Assembly (NCBI GenBank): GCA_964247055.1
Contig: OZ176052.1
Location: 1,426,001 to 1,490,000 of the forward strand
Reading direction: 5' to 3'
From: Paragordius varius
Lineage: Eukaryota > Nematomorpha
Length of the DNA: 64,000 bases
Shown piece by piece: positions 54,061-63,323 of this stretch (position 1 is its first letter; the number at the start of each line of letters is the position of its first letter). The notes beneath the pieces are model-generated. The model did not search any database, was not told where the DNA came from, and worked only from the letters and a program-made list of their open reading frames with translations. The translations under genes and the position numbers were made by a program.

Positions 54061-57000
54061 AGGTGTTTGGTGGTGGATTGGAATAATGTTCGATATTCCT
54101 AATAAAAAGTATATAAATATATAATTTTTAGATTCATGGACAGGTACGTTAATATTTTAGGTGTATGGTGGATGATTGGAATAATATTTGATATTCCTAA
54201 TAAAAAGTATTTTATAATATAATTTATAGATTCTTGGACAAGTAAGTTAATATTTTAGGTGTTTGGTGGGTGATTGGAATAATGTTCGATATTCCTAATT
54301 AAAAGTATTTTATAATATAATTTATAGATTCTTGGACAAGTAAGTTAATATTTTAGGTGTTTGGTGGGTGATTGGATTAATGTTCGATATTCCTAATTAA
54401 AAGTATTTTTATCATGTAATTTTTAGAATCTTGGACAAGTAAGTTAATATTTTAGGTGTTTGGTGGGTGATTGGATTAATGTTTGATATTTCTAATTAAA
54501 AGTATTTTTATAATATAATTTTTAGAATCTTGGACAAGTACGTTAATATTTTAGGTGTTTGGTGGGTGATTGGAATAATGTTCGATATTCCTAATTAAAA
54601 GTATTTTATAATATAATTTATAGATTCTTGGACAAGTAAGTTAATATTTTAGGTGTTTGATGGGTGATTGGAATAATGTTCGATATTCCTAATTAATAAT
54701 ATTTTTATCATGTAATTTATAGATTCTTAGACAAGTAAGTTAATATTTTAGGTGTTTGGTGGATGATTAGATTAATGTTCGATATTTCTAATTAAAAGTA
54801 TATAATAATGCAATTTTTAGATTCTTGGACAAGTAAGTTAATATTTTAGGAGTTTGGTGGGTAATTGGATTAATGTTCGATATTCCTAATTAAAAGTATT
54901 TTTATCATGTAATTTATAGATTCTTAGACAAGTAAGTTAATATTTTAGGTGTTTGGTGGGTAATTGGATTAAGGTTCGATATTCCTAATTAAAAGTATTT
55001 TTATCATGTAATTTATAGATTCTTGGACAAGTAAGTTAATATTTTAGGTGTTTGGTGGGTGATTGGAATAATGTTCGATATTCCTAATTAAAAGTATTTT
55101 TATCATGAAATTTTTAGAATCTTGGACAAGTAAGTTAATATTTTAGGTATTTGGTGGGTGATTGAATTAATGTTCGATATTCCAAATTAAAAGTATTTTT
55201 ATAGTGTAATTTTTAGATTCTTGGACAAGTAAGGTAATATTTTAGGTGTTTGGTGGGTGATTGGATTAATGTTTGATATTCCAAATTAAAAGTATTTTTA
55301 TCATGTAATTTTTAGAATCTTGGACAAGTAAGTTAATATTTTAGGTGTTTGGTGGGTGATTGGATTAATGTTTGATATTCCAAATTAAAAGTATTTTTAT
55401 CATGTAATTTTTAGATTCTTGGACAAGTAAGTTAATATTTTAGGTGTTTGGTGGGTGATTGGAATAATGTTCGATATTCCTAATAAAAAGTATATAAATA
55501 TATAATTTTTAGATTCATGGACAGGTACGTTAATATTTTAGGTGTATGGTGGATGATTGGAATAATATTTGATATTCCTAATTAAAAGTATATAATAATA
55601 TAATTTTTAGATTCTTGGACAGGTAAGTTAATATTTTAGGTGTATGGTGGATGATTGGAATAATATTTGATATTCCTAATTAAAAGTATATAATAATATA
55701 ATTTTTAGATTCTTGGACAAGTAAGTTAATATTTTAGGTGTTTGGTGGGTGATTGGATTAATGTTCGATATTCCTAATTAAAAGTATTTTTATCATGTAA
55801 TTTTTAGATTCTTGGACAAGTAAGTTAATATTTTAGGTGTTTGGTGGGTGATTGGAATAATGTTCGATATTCCTAATAAAAAGTATATAAATATATAATT
55901 TTTAGATTCTTGGACAGGTAAGTTAATATTTTAGGTGTATGGTGGATGATTGGAATAATATTTGATATTCCTAATTAAAAGTATATAATAATATAATAAT
56001 TAGATTCTTGGACAAGTAAGTTAATATTTTAGGTGTTTGGTGGGTGATTGGATCAATGTTCGATATTTCTAATTAAAAGTATTATAATGTTTATTTAGAT
56101 TCTTGGACAAGTAAGTTACTATTTTAGGTATTTGGTGGGTGATTGAATTAATGTTCGATATTCCAAATTAAAAGTATTTTTATAGTGTAATTTTTAGATT
56201 CTTGGACAAGTTAGTTAATATTTTAGGTGTTTGGTGGGTGATTGGATTAATGTTCGATATTCCAAATTAAAAATATTTTTATAGTGTAATTTTTAGATTC
56301 TTGGACAAGTAAGGTAATATTTTAGGTGTTTGGTGGGTTATTGGATTAATGTTCGATATTCCTAATTAAAAGTATTTTTTTCATGTAATTTTTAGATTCT
56401 TGGACAAGTAAGTTAATATTTTAAGTGTTTGGTGGGTGATTGGATTATTGTTCGATATTCCTAATTAAAAGTATTTTTATAATATAATTTTTAATTCTTG
56501 GACAAGTAAGTTAATATTTTAGGTGTTTGGTGGGTGATTGAATTAATGTTCGATATTCCAAATTAAAAGTATTTTTATAGTGTAATTTTTAGATTCTTGG
56601 ACATGTAAGTTAATATTTTAGGTGTATGGTGGATGATTGAAATAATATTCGATATTCCAAATTAAAAGTATATAATAATATAATTTTTAGATACTTGAAG
56701 TAAATTAATATTTTAGATGTTTTGTGGGTGATTGGAATGATGTTCGATATTCCTAATTAAAAGTATTTTTATAATATAATTTTTAATTCTTGGACAAGTA
56801 AGTTAATATTTTAGGTGTGTGGTGGATGATTGGAATAATGTTCGATATTCCTAATTAAAAGTATTATAATCTAATTTTTAGATTCTTGAAGTAACTTAAT
56901 ATTTTAGGTGTTTCGTGGGTGATTGTAATAATGTTCGATATTCCTGATTAAAAGTATATAATAATATAATTAGATTCTTGGACAAGTAAGTTAATATTTT

Positions 57001-57065
57001 AGGTGTTTGGTGGGTGATTGGATTATTGTTCGATATTTCTAATTAAAAGTATTATAATCTAATTT
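54061..57065. repeat. Array zone 4: diverged right edge of the satellite
   Basis: Monomers here differ more from each other and from zone 3. Examples are GGTGTATGGTGGATGATTGG with AATATTTGATATTCC (near 54,160; 55,540; 55,640; 55,940), CCAAATTAAAAG (near 55,185; 55,280; 55,380; 56,165; 56,262; 56,560; 56,655), CTTGAAGTAA heads (56,695; 56,885) and GTGTTTCGTGGG (about 56,910). The single CpG is lost to TTTGATATT more often than in the interior. Monomers shorten toward 57,060 and no long duplicated block was found beyond about 55,000. Less homogenised edge monomers are the known outcome of unequal exchange acting mainly inside an array. Confidence 0.85.
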
Positions 57066-57098
57066 TCCTTTCCAACTAAGTTAATATTATATCTGTTT
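57066..57098. repeat. Degenerate half monomer at the array's right junction
   Basis: The last recognisable monomer ends near 57,065. The 26 bases from 57,073 (CAACTAAGTTAATATT...) still match the head of a monomer (CAAGTAAGTTAATATT...GTGTTT) at 22 of 26 positions by eye, after which similarity stops. The array therefore fades out inside a monomer rather than ending at a transposon or a clean duplicated target. From 57,099 to 57,333 the sequence is AT-rich with nothing recognised. Confidence 0.65.
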
Positions 57099-57333
57099 CT
57101 GAAAATTTTTCACAACAAATGTAAAAAATTTTTTTACATCGATTTTTTTCATAAAATTATAAGTTGATTTTATGTTTAAGATATATTTTATATTAATGTA
57201 TTTTCGAACTTTAAACAATTGTGATTCCTTAAAAAACAGTTTTAGTCTAACAAATAAACAGAAACAGGTATCCTTCACTCTTATATATCAGTAATTCAAG
57301 CCAGAAAAATGGTAAAAAATGTTATAGATATCA

Positions 57334-57803
57334 ATGGGTTTAAGATTATTTATTATAATAATTAATGTGAATGTACTTGTTTGGATATGCAACTCCACAG
57401 TGGCTGTACCAAAATGTCCAAAGACATTTTATTACGATTCACATGAACTATCCAAAATACAATTCAGATATTCGCGAATCGAAAGGGGTAAAAATTCATT
57501 GCAACTACAAATATCATAAATCCTAATAAAAGAAACTTTTATTGAAGCTTCTGAAGTGCTGTCCGAAAACTATGAGGAAAAAAGTATATTGGAATCAATA
57601 AAAACGCTTATTACATTCTAATCAGAACCTTACCTAAATTATATGAAAATATTAAATCTTGTACAGTTTTTTCGCTTCGAATTGACGAGTATACCGATTA
57701 GTTTGGCATTGTGCAATTATGCGTTATTACCCACATGGTCTTTTATGATATGTCAACCACAGAAGAGTTATTGACTGTAATTAATAAATGCCCATCTTTA
57801 CGT
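57334..57803 (+). pseudogene. Decayed hAT-superfamily transposase fragment (GTF2IRD2/ZBED-like)
   Basis: Three pieces in order resemble the N-terminal half of hAT transposases of the type domesticated in vertebrate GTF2IRD2 and ZBED proteins. First, the open frame 57,334-57,519 contains ICNSTVAVPK and then a Y-x2-S-H segment; family members have a BED/C2H2 finger reading roughly C-L-I-C-x-x-T-V-A-V-P-K ... R-H-Y-x-x-x-H. Cys19 and His37 remain, but the partner Cys and His are changed. Second, same frame after a stop, 57,529-57,600 reads KETFIEASEVLSENY, like the family's ESFIEGAEIL segment. Third, in another frame, about 57,669-57,803 reads FSLRIDEYTD, a stop, then HMVFYDMSTTEELLTVI, like FSLQLDESTD and MVFDDMTxKEELL; the Asp of DEYTD fits the first catalytic acid. 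The rest, including the dimerisation region, is not visible. The hydrophobic start of the first piece is not a signal peptide, since the match begins just after it. Family recall, not a search, supports this. Confidence 0.7.
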
Positions 57804-58148
57804 GTAATTTTTATCCTAGATGAATTATCAGCGAGAAACTATATTTTTTCGTAACCAACCATTTCACATACTTTTGATTGATGAATGAACGCATTTAAAA
57901 CTATATTGCCATTTTCGCAGTAATCTTTTCAACCTTACTGGTTTTCTTGGCACATTTACACAACCACAGAATCGCAATTCGATGTCTTTTACTGTTGCAA
58001 ACTAAAAAAATTCATCTATTTTAGGAGAATGCGAAATAAACAATGTTTTAATATCCTGGGTTAATGTTCCCACACTGTGTCTGGTGAGCGGTCAATAAGT
58101 CCAATTCTAGATTTCCTGCCCCTTAGACTCCAACACAGGGATCAGATA
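57804..58148. other. Decayed sequence downstream of the hAT fragment
   Basis: This stretch is slightly less AT-rich than the far flank and may be the unreadable continuation of the hAT copy. I could not place family motifs in it in any frame. An open frame starting at GTG 58,077 runs into the MITE and is not a gene. No terminal inverted repeats or 8-bp target duplication for the hAT copy were identified. Confidence 0.4.
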
Positions 58149-58150
58149 TA

Positions 58151-58310
58151 CAGTAGCGTATGGCATAAAACATTATTAATAAAAAATATTTTTAATAAAA
58201 ATAGTTGTATATACATATATACATATATCCACAATATCCCCTTGTCTATTTTAAAAAAAACATTTTTTATTCTTTTATGGACTAATATTGTTTTATACCA
58301 TACGCTACTG
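58151..58310. mobile_element. 160-bp Tc1/mariner-type MITE with TA target duplication
   Basis: The two ends are inverted copies: CAGTAGCGTATGGCATAAAA at the left, and the complement of the right end reads CAGTAGCGTATGGTATAAAA. Over the first 28 bases 26 agree. The element is flanked by TA on both sides (58,149-58,150 and 58,311-58,312), the target used by the IS630-Tc1-mariner superfamily, and starts with CAGT as many of its members do. The interior is AT-rich with a short TATATACATA run and no transposase, so it is non-autonomous. The two end mismatches suggest only modest age. The outer palindrome could fold the whole unit into a long hairpin. Confidence 0.82.
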
Positions 58311-58312
58311 TA

Positions 58313-58769
58313 TATATACAGTTGCTTAGTTACATTTCCCAGCTTCCTTTTAGATCTAGATTTATATTAGTGAATGCATGAATATCGTTCCCACGTAGGT
58401 TACCAAACCCAATCTCAAGATATTTGCTTTGGTTAATTCGTGAACAAACGCTCTTTTGATATCTGACCAGGTATTGTCCAACCAATTGGGGAATAACTAT
58501 TGTTTAAGCTTCTTTGCCACGTGGAACAAATTTAGTTAAGACTTGTAATCCAGTATATCTGTGGGCTAAACAAACCTAGGATTATTTAACATGTTTTGAT
58601 TTTCTACAAAGGAGCAGTTATCAGAAAAAAATCAATTACTTCAAGCAACAATAGGAAAGAGAAAACAAAATATGTTGCGATTATGATTGAGAACATATCC
58701 GCAGAAATCCAGCATCAAGTATTTTATAAGGTTCAAGGCTAGAACCTCTTACAATCCGCTTTTACGTAA
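58313..58769. other. Mid-GC flank without a recognised gene
   Basis: This stretch, with the sequence just left of the MITE, is less AT-rich than the sequence beyond 59,200. A minus-strand reading near 58,380-58,500 stays open for some tens of codons (including GQYLVRYQKS and KYLEIGFGN), but I do not recognise a family. It may be more decayed transposon. No promoter, RNA gene or clear repeat was seen. Confidence 0.35.
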
Positions 58770-58871
58770 ATTTCTATTGTTATCCGAGCTAATGAATTTA
58801 AGAATATCAAATATAATGATAATAGGTTGGAGTTTATTATTGACGCGGTTGATTTATTCGGAGGGAATAAT

Positions 58872-59150
58872 ATGAAGTTGTTCTATTGGAAATGTATTAC
58901 TGAGATTGATAAAAATGACAAGGTTAATTTTATTTTGATAATATATATTAGTGATAACTTAATTGCGCCAGACCCTCATAGATTGGCCGGCAACAATGAA
59001 GGTTCTGGAAAACTAAGGAGCTTAAATATATGTTATGGACTCATTATGGATCCTACAGTTAGAACACCAGCTATTTTGAATAGTAGAATTCTCAAGTTAT
59101 CCGCCATTGCTATGTCTTCTAAAATCATCCACGATAATGGATATGGTTAA
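58872..59150 (+). CDS. Unrecognised open reading frame, ~92 codons from ATG
   Basis: The frame is open from 58,770 (after a stop at 58,767-58,769) to the stop at 59,148-59,150, about 126 codons. The first in-frame ATG is at 58,872 (AATAATATGAAG). In such AT-rich sequence that is longer than most chance frames. The encoded text includes NLIAPDPHRLAGNNEGSGKLRS and then a stretch with DPTVRTPAILNSRILKLSAIAMSS; it has no transmembrane or signal sequence that I can defend and no motif I know. Local base composition between about 58,950 and 59,130 is GC-richer than the flank, as expected for an exon or a transposon coding remnant. A minus-strand reading also stays open for part of it (MILEDIAMADNLRILLFKIAG). 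It could be a fragment of a transposon protein, a decayed exon, or chance. Function is unknown. Confidence 0.25.
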   Translation: MKLFYWKCITEIDKNDKVNFILIIYISDNLIAPDPHRLAGNNEGSGKLRSLNICYGLIMDPTVRTPAILNSRILKLSAIAMSSKIIHDNGYG

Positions 59151-61323
59151 TAAAAGAAGAGAAAGGATTTTAATAAGATCTTTTTGGAAAAAGGGTTGAT
59201 TGTTGAATTTAATTTTATATTTTAATGAGATGTTATTGTTCACACCTTAGGTTAACCAATAATGGCCAAATACACTTATTATAGTTTAAGTTTAATGCTG
59301 TAATATCAATTATATTTTAGGCCACGCCTAAAAACTAAAACACTAAATTTCTGTATTTAGTTTGAATATTCTTTCTTAATTATTTGGAGTCATTTTTATA
59401 GTTTTTGCCGTCTACTGTATATTAATAAAGTTTGACTTTGATTCGTTTTTATGAAAGTTTTTGGAACCATAATTAGGAATTAGGTTATCCAAAATATGCT
59501 TATTTTAACCTTTTTATAAAGTTTTAAAACAATATTTACCCTATCTAAACACCACCTTAAATTTTGGGGTAGTTTTCTATCCAGGAGTGATTTCAATATA
59601 AATCTGACAAATAGATATTATTTATCAATTTTAAATTAACATTTTTTACTGTATTGTATAATATTTTTCATGTACTTTTTTCTGGCATATATTTTTCTGA
59701 TATGTTGTTTAATCACTAAGTAATCTGGAAAATATTTTAATTGCCTTTGATTATATTTTGACAGCAAATTTTAAGAATTTGATTAAAAAAGCAGCCGTTT
59801 GTAAAAAATTATATCTAAAAAGCCAACACTCCATTACTATTTTTTACCTAGGTCTGTGTTTAATATACCGTAACATATGAAAGAGAAGGAAACTTATTTA
59901 CTAATATTTTTAAATGAATTATTTAGAGAAAATTAGCATAATATGATTTAATTCTTTTTTTGGATATTTTATTGTATCATATATCAATATTATAGGCAAT
60001 TCATTTAAAAAGGCCAAATCGAAATCAACTGAATGAAAAACTGAAAAATTTGGTTTGGGTCGCAACGCCCGTTTAATATATTATTGTATTTGAATTCTTC
60101 AAGCTATTTAGCGATACTTTAGTTGTTTATTGAAAAATAAAAAAATTTTATATAAAATCTATGCAACAAGAATTTATTAAAATCATATTTATACCCAAGA
60201 AACCTCCAGTAAGATCAATATTTCCTCATACTTTAAAATGGCATTGACATATACGACCGGTGTTTCCATAAAAGTTGTTAAAATCTTAAGCCCATTGTTA
60301 ACTATTTTATTTAAACTAGTTCATTTGCAATTCTGAGATATAAATTGGATACATTTATATAAACTAGTAAAAGATTTATTTCGAAGCGTTTTGTGTGAAG
60401 AAAATAATGGTTACTAAGAATCTAAAATTTAGTTGCAAAATTTTTCAATTTGGATCTAATAGGATTAGCAAGGTATTGAGTAGATGATTATTCTATTACA
60501 TTAATAATAAATATATAATAAAAATTAATTATTAATCGTAATTGTAATTGGTATCTTAAATAATTATTTATCAAAAATTTTATAATCGAAGCCATTAATG
60601 TGAAAAATTGAAAAAGATGAAATGTGAAAAACTTAAGTTGGAAAATTTATAATTATGCATGTCGTTCAATGCATTCACATTACAATATTTAGGGTTGGGT
60701 CTCGCACCAATAAACACTTATGCGAGACTGTTTTTAAAAATTACTCGTATTTTTAAACATATACTAAAAATTTAATAAGTGGTATTAAATTTATTATACG
60801 GTGTGTGCTTTAAAATTGACTTTTACAATTATCATAATTATCATTATTATTGTATTATTAAAATGAAATCTACTTTTTGTTAATAAAAAGTTAGTTTACA
60901 CTTGTGGTGTAAATTAATTCTCTATGATCGTTGATAAATGCTTATATCCAACAAAGAAGGAATTAATCATTTAAAATTATCGATTATGAATAGTTAAGAA
61001 CTCATGATTTACTTATATACTGATATAATAAATGTTCCGGACTTAGCATTTAAAAAAAATTTAATATTATATATATATCTTGTTGAAAAAACATCCCTTA
61101 CCTTGGCACTCTCCATCACGGCATATCTATAATTTTTACAAGATATAAAATATAATATTTCAATCAGCTATAGCAATAATATTGATTACGGATAAATAAT
61201 AAAAAGGAACCCTAAAAACGATAAATCATCTAATTTTTTATTGTGTACCATGTATTTAAATTTATCTTTATAATGTTGTGATATTATTAACACTTGGTAA
61301 CAACACATTCATTTTAGTACTTC
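59151..61323. other. AT-rich non-coding flank
   Basis: About 2.2 kb with stops in all frames at short intervals. It contains simple A/T runs (TATATATATAT near 61,070; ATTATTATTG near 60,850), a direct repeat TAAACTAGT near 60,313 and 60,360, and a perfect 8-bp hairpin at 60,699-60,728. At 59,560-59,592 the segment AAATTTTGGGGTAGTT loosely resembles the left end of the inverted-repeat element at 61,324. No gene or RNA was recognised. Confidence 0.6.
60699..60728. other. Perfect 8-bp stem-loop
   Basis: GTCTCGCA at 60,699-60,706 and its exact complement TGCGAGAC at 60,721-60,728 flank a 14-base loop. The GC-rich stem stands out in AT-rich surroundings. It is not a histone 3' stem-loop by sequence, and no neighbouring gene gives it a role. 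Chance or a relic of a small element are both possible. Confidence 0.5.
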
Positions 61324-61818
61324 GATTCAAATTGGGGTAGTTAAATACCCCAGGCCTTTTTAAAACTAAATTCTTTAAAAAATAGAAGAAACCAAAACCA
61401 CGGCAAAATTTTGCACTTATATAACTTTAATAAACCGAAATAAAAAAAAAAAATATTCAAAAATACTTGATAGTACTCATTTTTATGTAAAACCTCAAGG
61501 TAAAAATTAGTCAACATGATATAGTGCATTAGCTAAATTTAAAATAAAAAAAATAAACCACTTTTTCTATTTCTGTCAATGTTAGATATTTTAATTAAAA
61601 ATTAGCTTTAAAAATTCCTTTACATTACATAAAGACCATATTTTGCAAAAATTTTATAAAATAAAAATGGCGAGTTTGACATGGAACTTTTTTTTCAAAA
61701 CAAAATTTTATGATATTTTGGCATATTTATATAATTTATATTAAAATAGAAGCATAAATTTAAATTGAGACCATTTCTCAAATTTAGTCTAGGGTATTTA
61801 GATAACTCAATTTGAATC
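61324..61818. mobile_element. Possible 495-bp non-autonomous element with degenerate terminal inverted repeats
   Basis: The left end GATTCAAATTG (61,324-61,334) followed by AAATACCC (61,343-61,350) is matched in inverted orientation by GGGTATTT (61,792-61,799) and CAATTTGAATC (61,808-61,818). Spacing between the two matching parts is eight bases at both ends, which makes chance less likely, but the eight bases themselves agree poorly. The interior is AT-rich without a coding remnant. No target duplication is evident. A superfamily cannot be named. Confidence 0.35.
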
Positions 61819-62088
61819 CAGGTGTTAATGTATTAAAAATAAAAAATTACATGTGTGTATACAGCATGATAACCTTTTGTGATACGCATATTTTTAAAAT
61901 ATTTCAAACCTTGTATTTTTGATAGCAATAAATATCTTGTTTACCTGTGATCCCATATTACGATTAAATAATGTATTTTTAATGTATGAAACAAAAGCGT
62001 GGGTCTTTCTTAATAAAATATGAATCCAAAGTTTTTTAATTTTACTTAAATCTTGCCGAAAACGCAATCTTTACATTCAATAATAATA

Positions 62089-62210
62089 AATATGGAGACT
62101 ATTATTAGCCCTACCATTGCATTTAGAAGCCAGATTAATTGATATCAAGCAATTGGTGGCTATATGAAATGAAACTTTAATAGTAGGCTAATAATAATAG
62201 CCTCCATATT
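62089..62210. mobile_element. 122-bp foldback (MITE-like) element
   Basis: The left end AATATGGAGACTATTATTA and the complement of the right end AATATGGAGGCTATTATTA differ at one of 19 bases, and similarity continues through a three-base indel into GCC-TAC-ATT. The centre contains the near-palindrome AATTGATATCAAGCAATT. The whole unit could fold into a stem of about 30 bp. There is no coding content. A target-site duplication is not clear because the flanks are A/T-rich, so the superfamily is left open. Confidence 0.6.
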
Positions 62211-62476
62211 GTTGGGACCGAAATATAAATTGTATAAAAAAGTAAATGAAACAAAATGTATCTTCAGTTATATAATCATTAGAATTGTCTGAAAAAAATT
62301 GTATTATAATTACATATTAAGTTATGATCAGTTCACGTTTAAAATTAATATCAAGTATTTAAGTTTATGCCTCTTAATGCCGAAATATTGAGTTATTATA
62401 GAAATATGTTTAATTTTTAATGTAAAAAAAATAGTATTGATAATATTAAATCCATATAATATTTTTGCTCCATGTA

Positions 62477-63321
62477 CACTGCGTTCAAAATCGAGGCGTA
62501 TAGAAAATATCCTGAACTCTAACAAAAATATAAATGATTCTCGAGATGCTTTTAGTTTTGGGGCAAAGAAAGTTATGGCGGTAATTGTTAGGTATCGTAA
62601 AATCGGAGCTCTTCTAATTAAGTCGTAACAAAAAACGCAAAAATGCCAAGATTTCGCGTTAACTTTTTGAATATATGCTAGATTATGGCACCAAAAACAT
62701 ATCTAAAAAAATAGCAAATTTTGTTTAAGTTTACCTCTTACTATTTTTAAAACTATGGAGAGGAAGTTATTTAATTTATAATAATACATATGATTTTCTA
62801 CAAAAGTTCACCCATGACAAATGAACTTATATATTAGAAAAATAAATTAGTAAAAATTTAGCTTCATTAAATTATAAAGTGTTTATTACTATCCTAAATT
62901 GTTTTGTATCGCTCCACCATGCTTCAAAATACCATCGCTTTAATTTTGCTATAAATTAAATTATTTTTTCAAAACACGTTTCATATAATTTTTGGCATAA
63001 TTTCAGTCTTTTTGTCAAACTTGCCTTTTTTAATGTACTAAATTTGATCTGCTGTCGAAGCTCACATCTAAAATTTATATTCTTCTTTTTATATTTTTAT
63101 AATATTTCAGTGATATTTTTTGGAATGAAGCATTTAACTAAAAATTTATTAAATAAAATGGGCGCAAATTTTACAATTTTCTCATATCGAGCAGTTACGA
63201 AATTGTGGATAACTTTATTAAATACTCTTAAGGTAAAAAACCAAAAGCATTAAGAATCCGATACGTTTGTCAATCAGATATATTTATATATTTCATTTAT
63301 AGTTTTTTTGTGAACACAGTA
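62477..63321 (+). mobile_element. Decayed, internally deleted Tc1-like transposon
   Basis: The left end TACACTGCGTTCA (TA at 62,475-62,476) is matched in inverted orientation by TGAACACAGTATA at 63,311-63,323, 11 of 13 bases, with TA outside each end. The interval of 845 bp is about half to two thirds of a full Tc1-family element. About 170 bp in, ATGCCAAGATTTC (62,644) fits a transposase start, and 62,678-62,725 in another frame reads LDYGTKNISKKIANFV, like the first helix-turn-helix of Tc1 transposases (G-x-S-x-x-x-I-A-K-K). Near the right end 63,158-63,250 reads MGANFTIFS...VTKLW...LKVK, which can be aligned with the family's segment around the second catalytic Asp (normally QQDNA), here lost. 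Stops and frame changes are frequent and the first and third catalytic acids are not visible. It is a fossil. The terminal match is short, so the exact ends are provisional. Confidence 0.5.
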
Positions 63322-63323
63322 TA

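Larger units (their letters stand above)
1..57065. repeat. Satellite DNA array, ~99-bp monomer, ~580 head-to-tail copies
   Basis: The whole stretch is one tandem repeat in a single orientation. Taking GACAAGTAAG as the phase start, successive starts lie 97-99 bp apart (for example 395, 493, 592 and 1276, 1375). Dividing the span by about 98.4 gives roughly 580 copies; this is an estimate, not a count. The consensus order is GACAAGTAAG, GTTAATATTTTAGG, a G-rich block GTTTGGTGGGTGATTGG, ATTAATGTTCGATATTCC, TAATTAAAAG, then a variable T/A-rich tail ending TTTTTAGATTCTTG. GC is about 26% in the type B consensus. All three forward frames contain a stop within the first 22 bases, and 99 is a multiple of three, so the stops recur in register and the array is non-coding. 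No transposon interrupts the 57 kb. The array starts mid-unit at base 1 and so extends beyond the window. A centromeric or other constitutive heterochromatic satellite is the natural reading, but location is inferred. Confidence 0.98.

Noticed and set aside
1-57065. CRISPR array
   Set aside because: Period and regularity could suggest one, but there are no unique spacers: the whole 99-bp unit repeats, and the window is eukaryotic in character.
1-57065. Protein-coding tandem repeat
   Set aside because: Each monomer head contains TAA, TAA and TAG in three different frames within 22 bases, so no forward frame passes through a unit; the minus strand is also closed by TTA and CTA triplets.
1-57065. 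CENP-B box
   Set aside because: GTTCGATATTCCTAATT shares only TTCG with the CENP-B box pattern; the CGGG part is missing. A centromeric role is neither supported nor excluded by this.
1-57065. Pol III B box or tRNA-derived monomer
   Set aside because: GTTCGATATTCC resembles GGTTCGANTCC but has two extra bases, and there is no A box at the proper spacing or cloverleaf, so a tRNA or SINE origin is not supported.
57087-57278. 63-codon minus-strand open frame
   Set aside because: Low-complexity K/F/I/N composition typical of AT-rich non-coding DNA, overlapping the array junction, no motif.
57334-57519. Small secreted protein with signal peptide
   Set aside because: The hydrophobic N-terminus looks like a signal, but ICNSTVAVPK and the following pieces match a hAT zinc-finger region, and the frame ends at a stop after which the hAT-like reading resumes.
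58077-58370. 97-codon open frame on the + strand
   Set aside because: It starts at GTG, spans the whole 160-bp MITE and is rich in codons from A/T runs; it is a chance frame.
59559-59592. Second copy of the 61,324 element's end
   Set aside because: AAATTTTGGGGTAGTT is similar to AAATTGGGGTAGTT, but no partner end was found and the match is short.
61341-61529. 62-codon minus-strand open frame
   Set aside because: Mostly F, L and Y from A/T runs and lies within the possible inverted-repeat element; no sign of coding.
62328-62628. Overlapping open frames on both strands (62,328-62,525 minus; 62,437-62,628 plus)
   Set aside because: Both cross the left end of the Tc1-like relic, and the + frame begins at TTG; neither has a recognisable motif.
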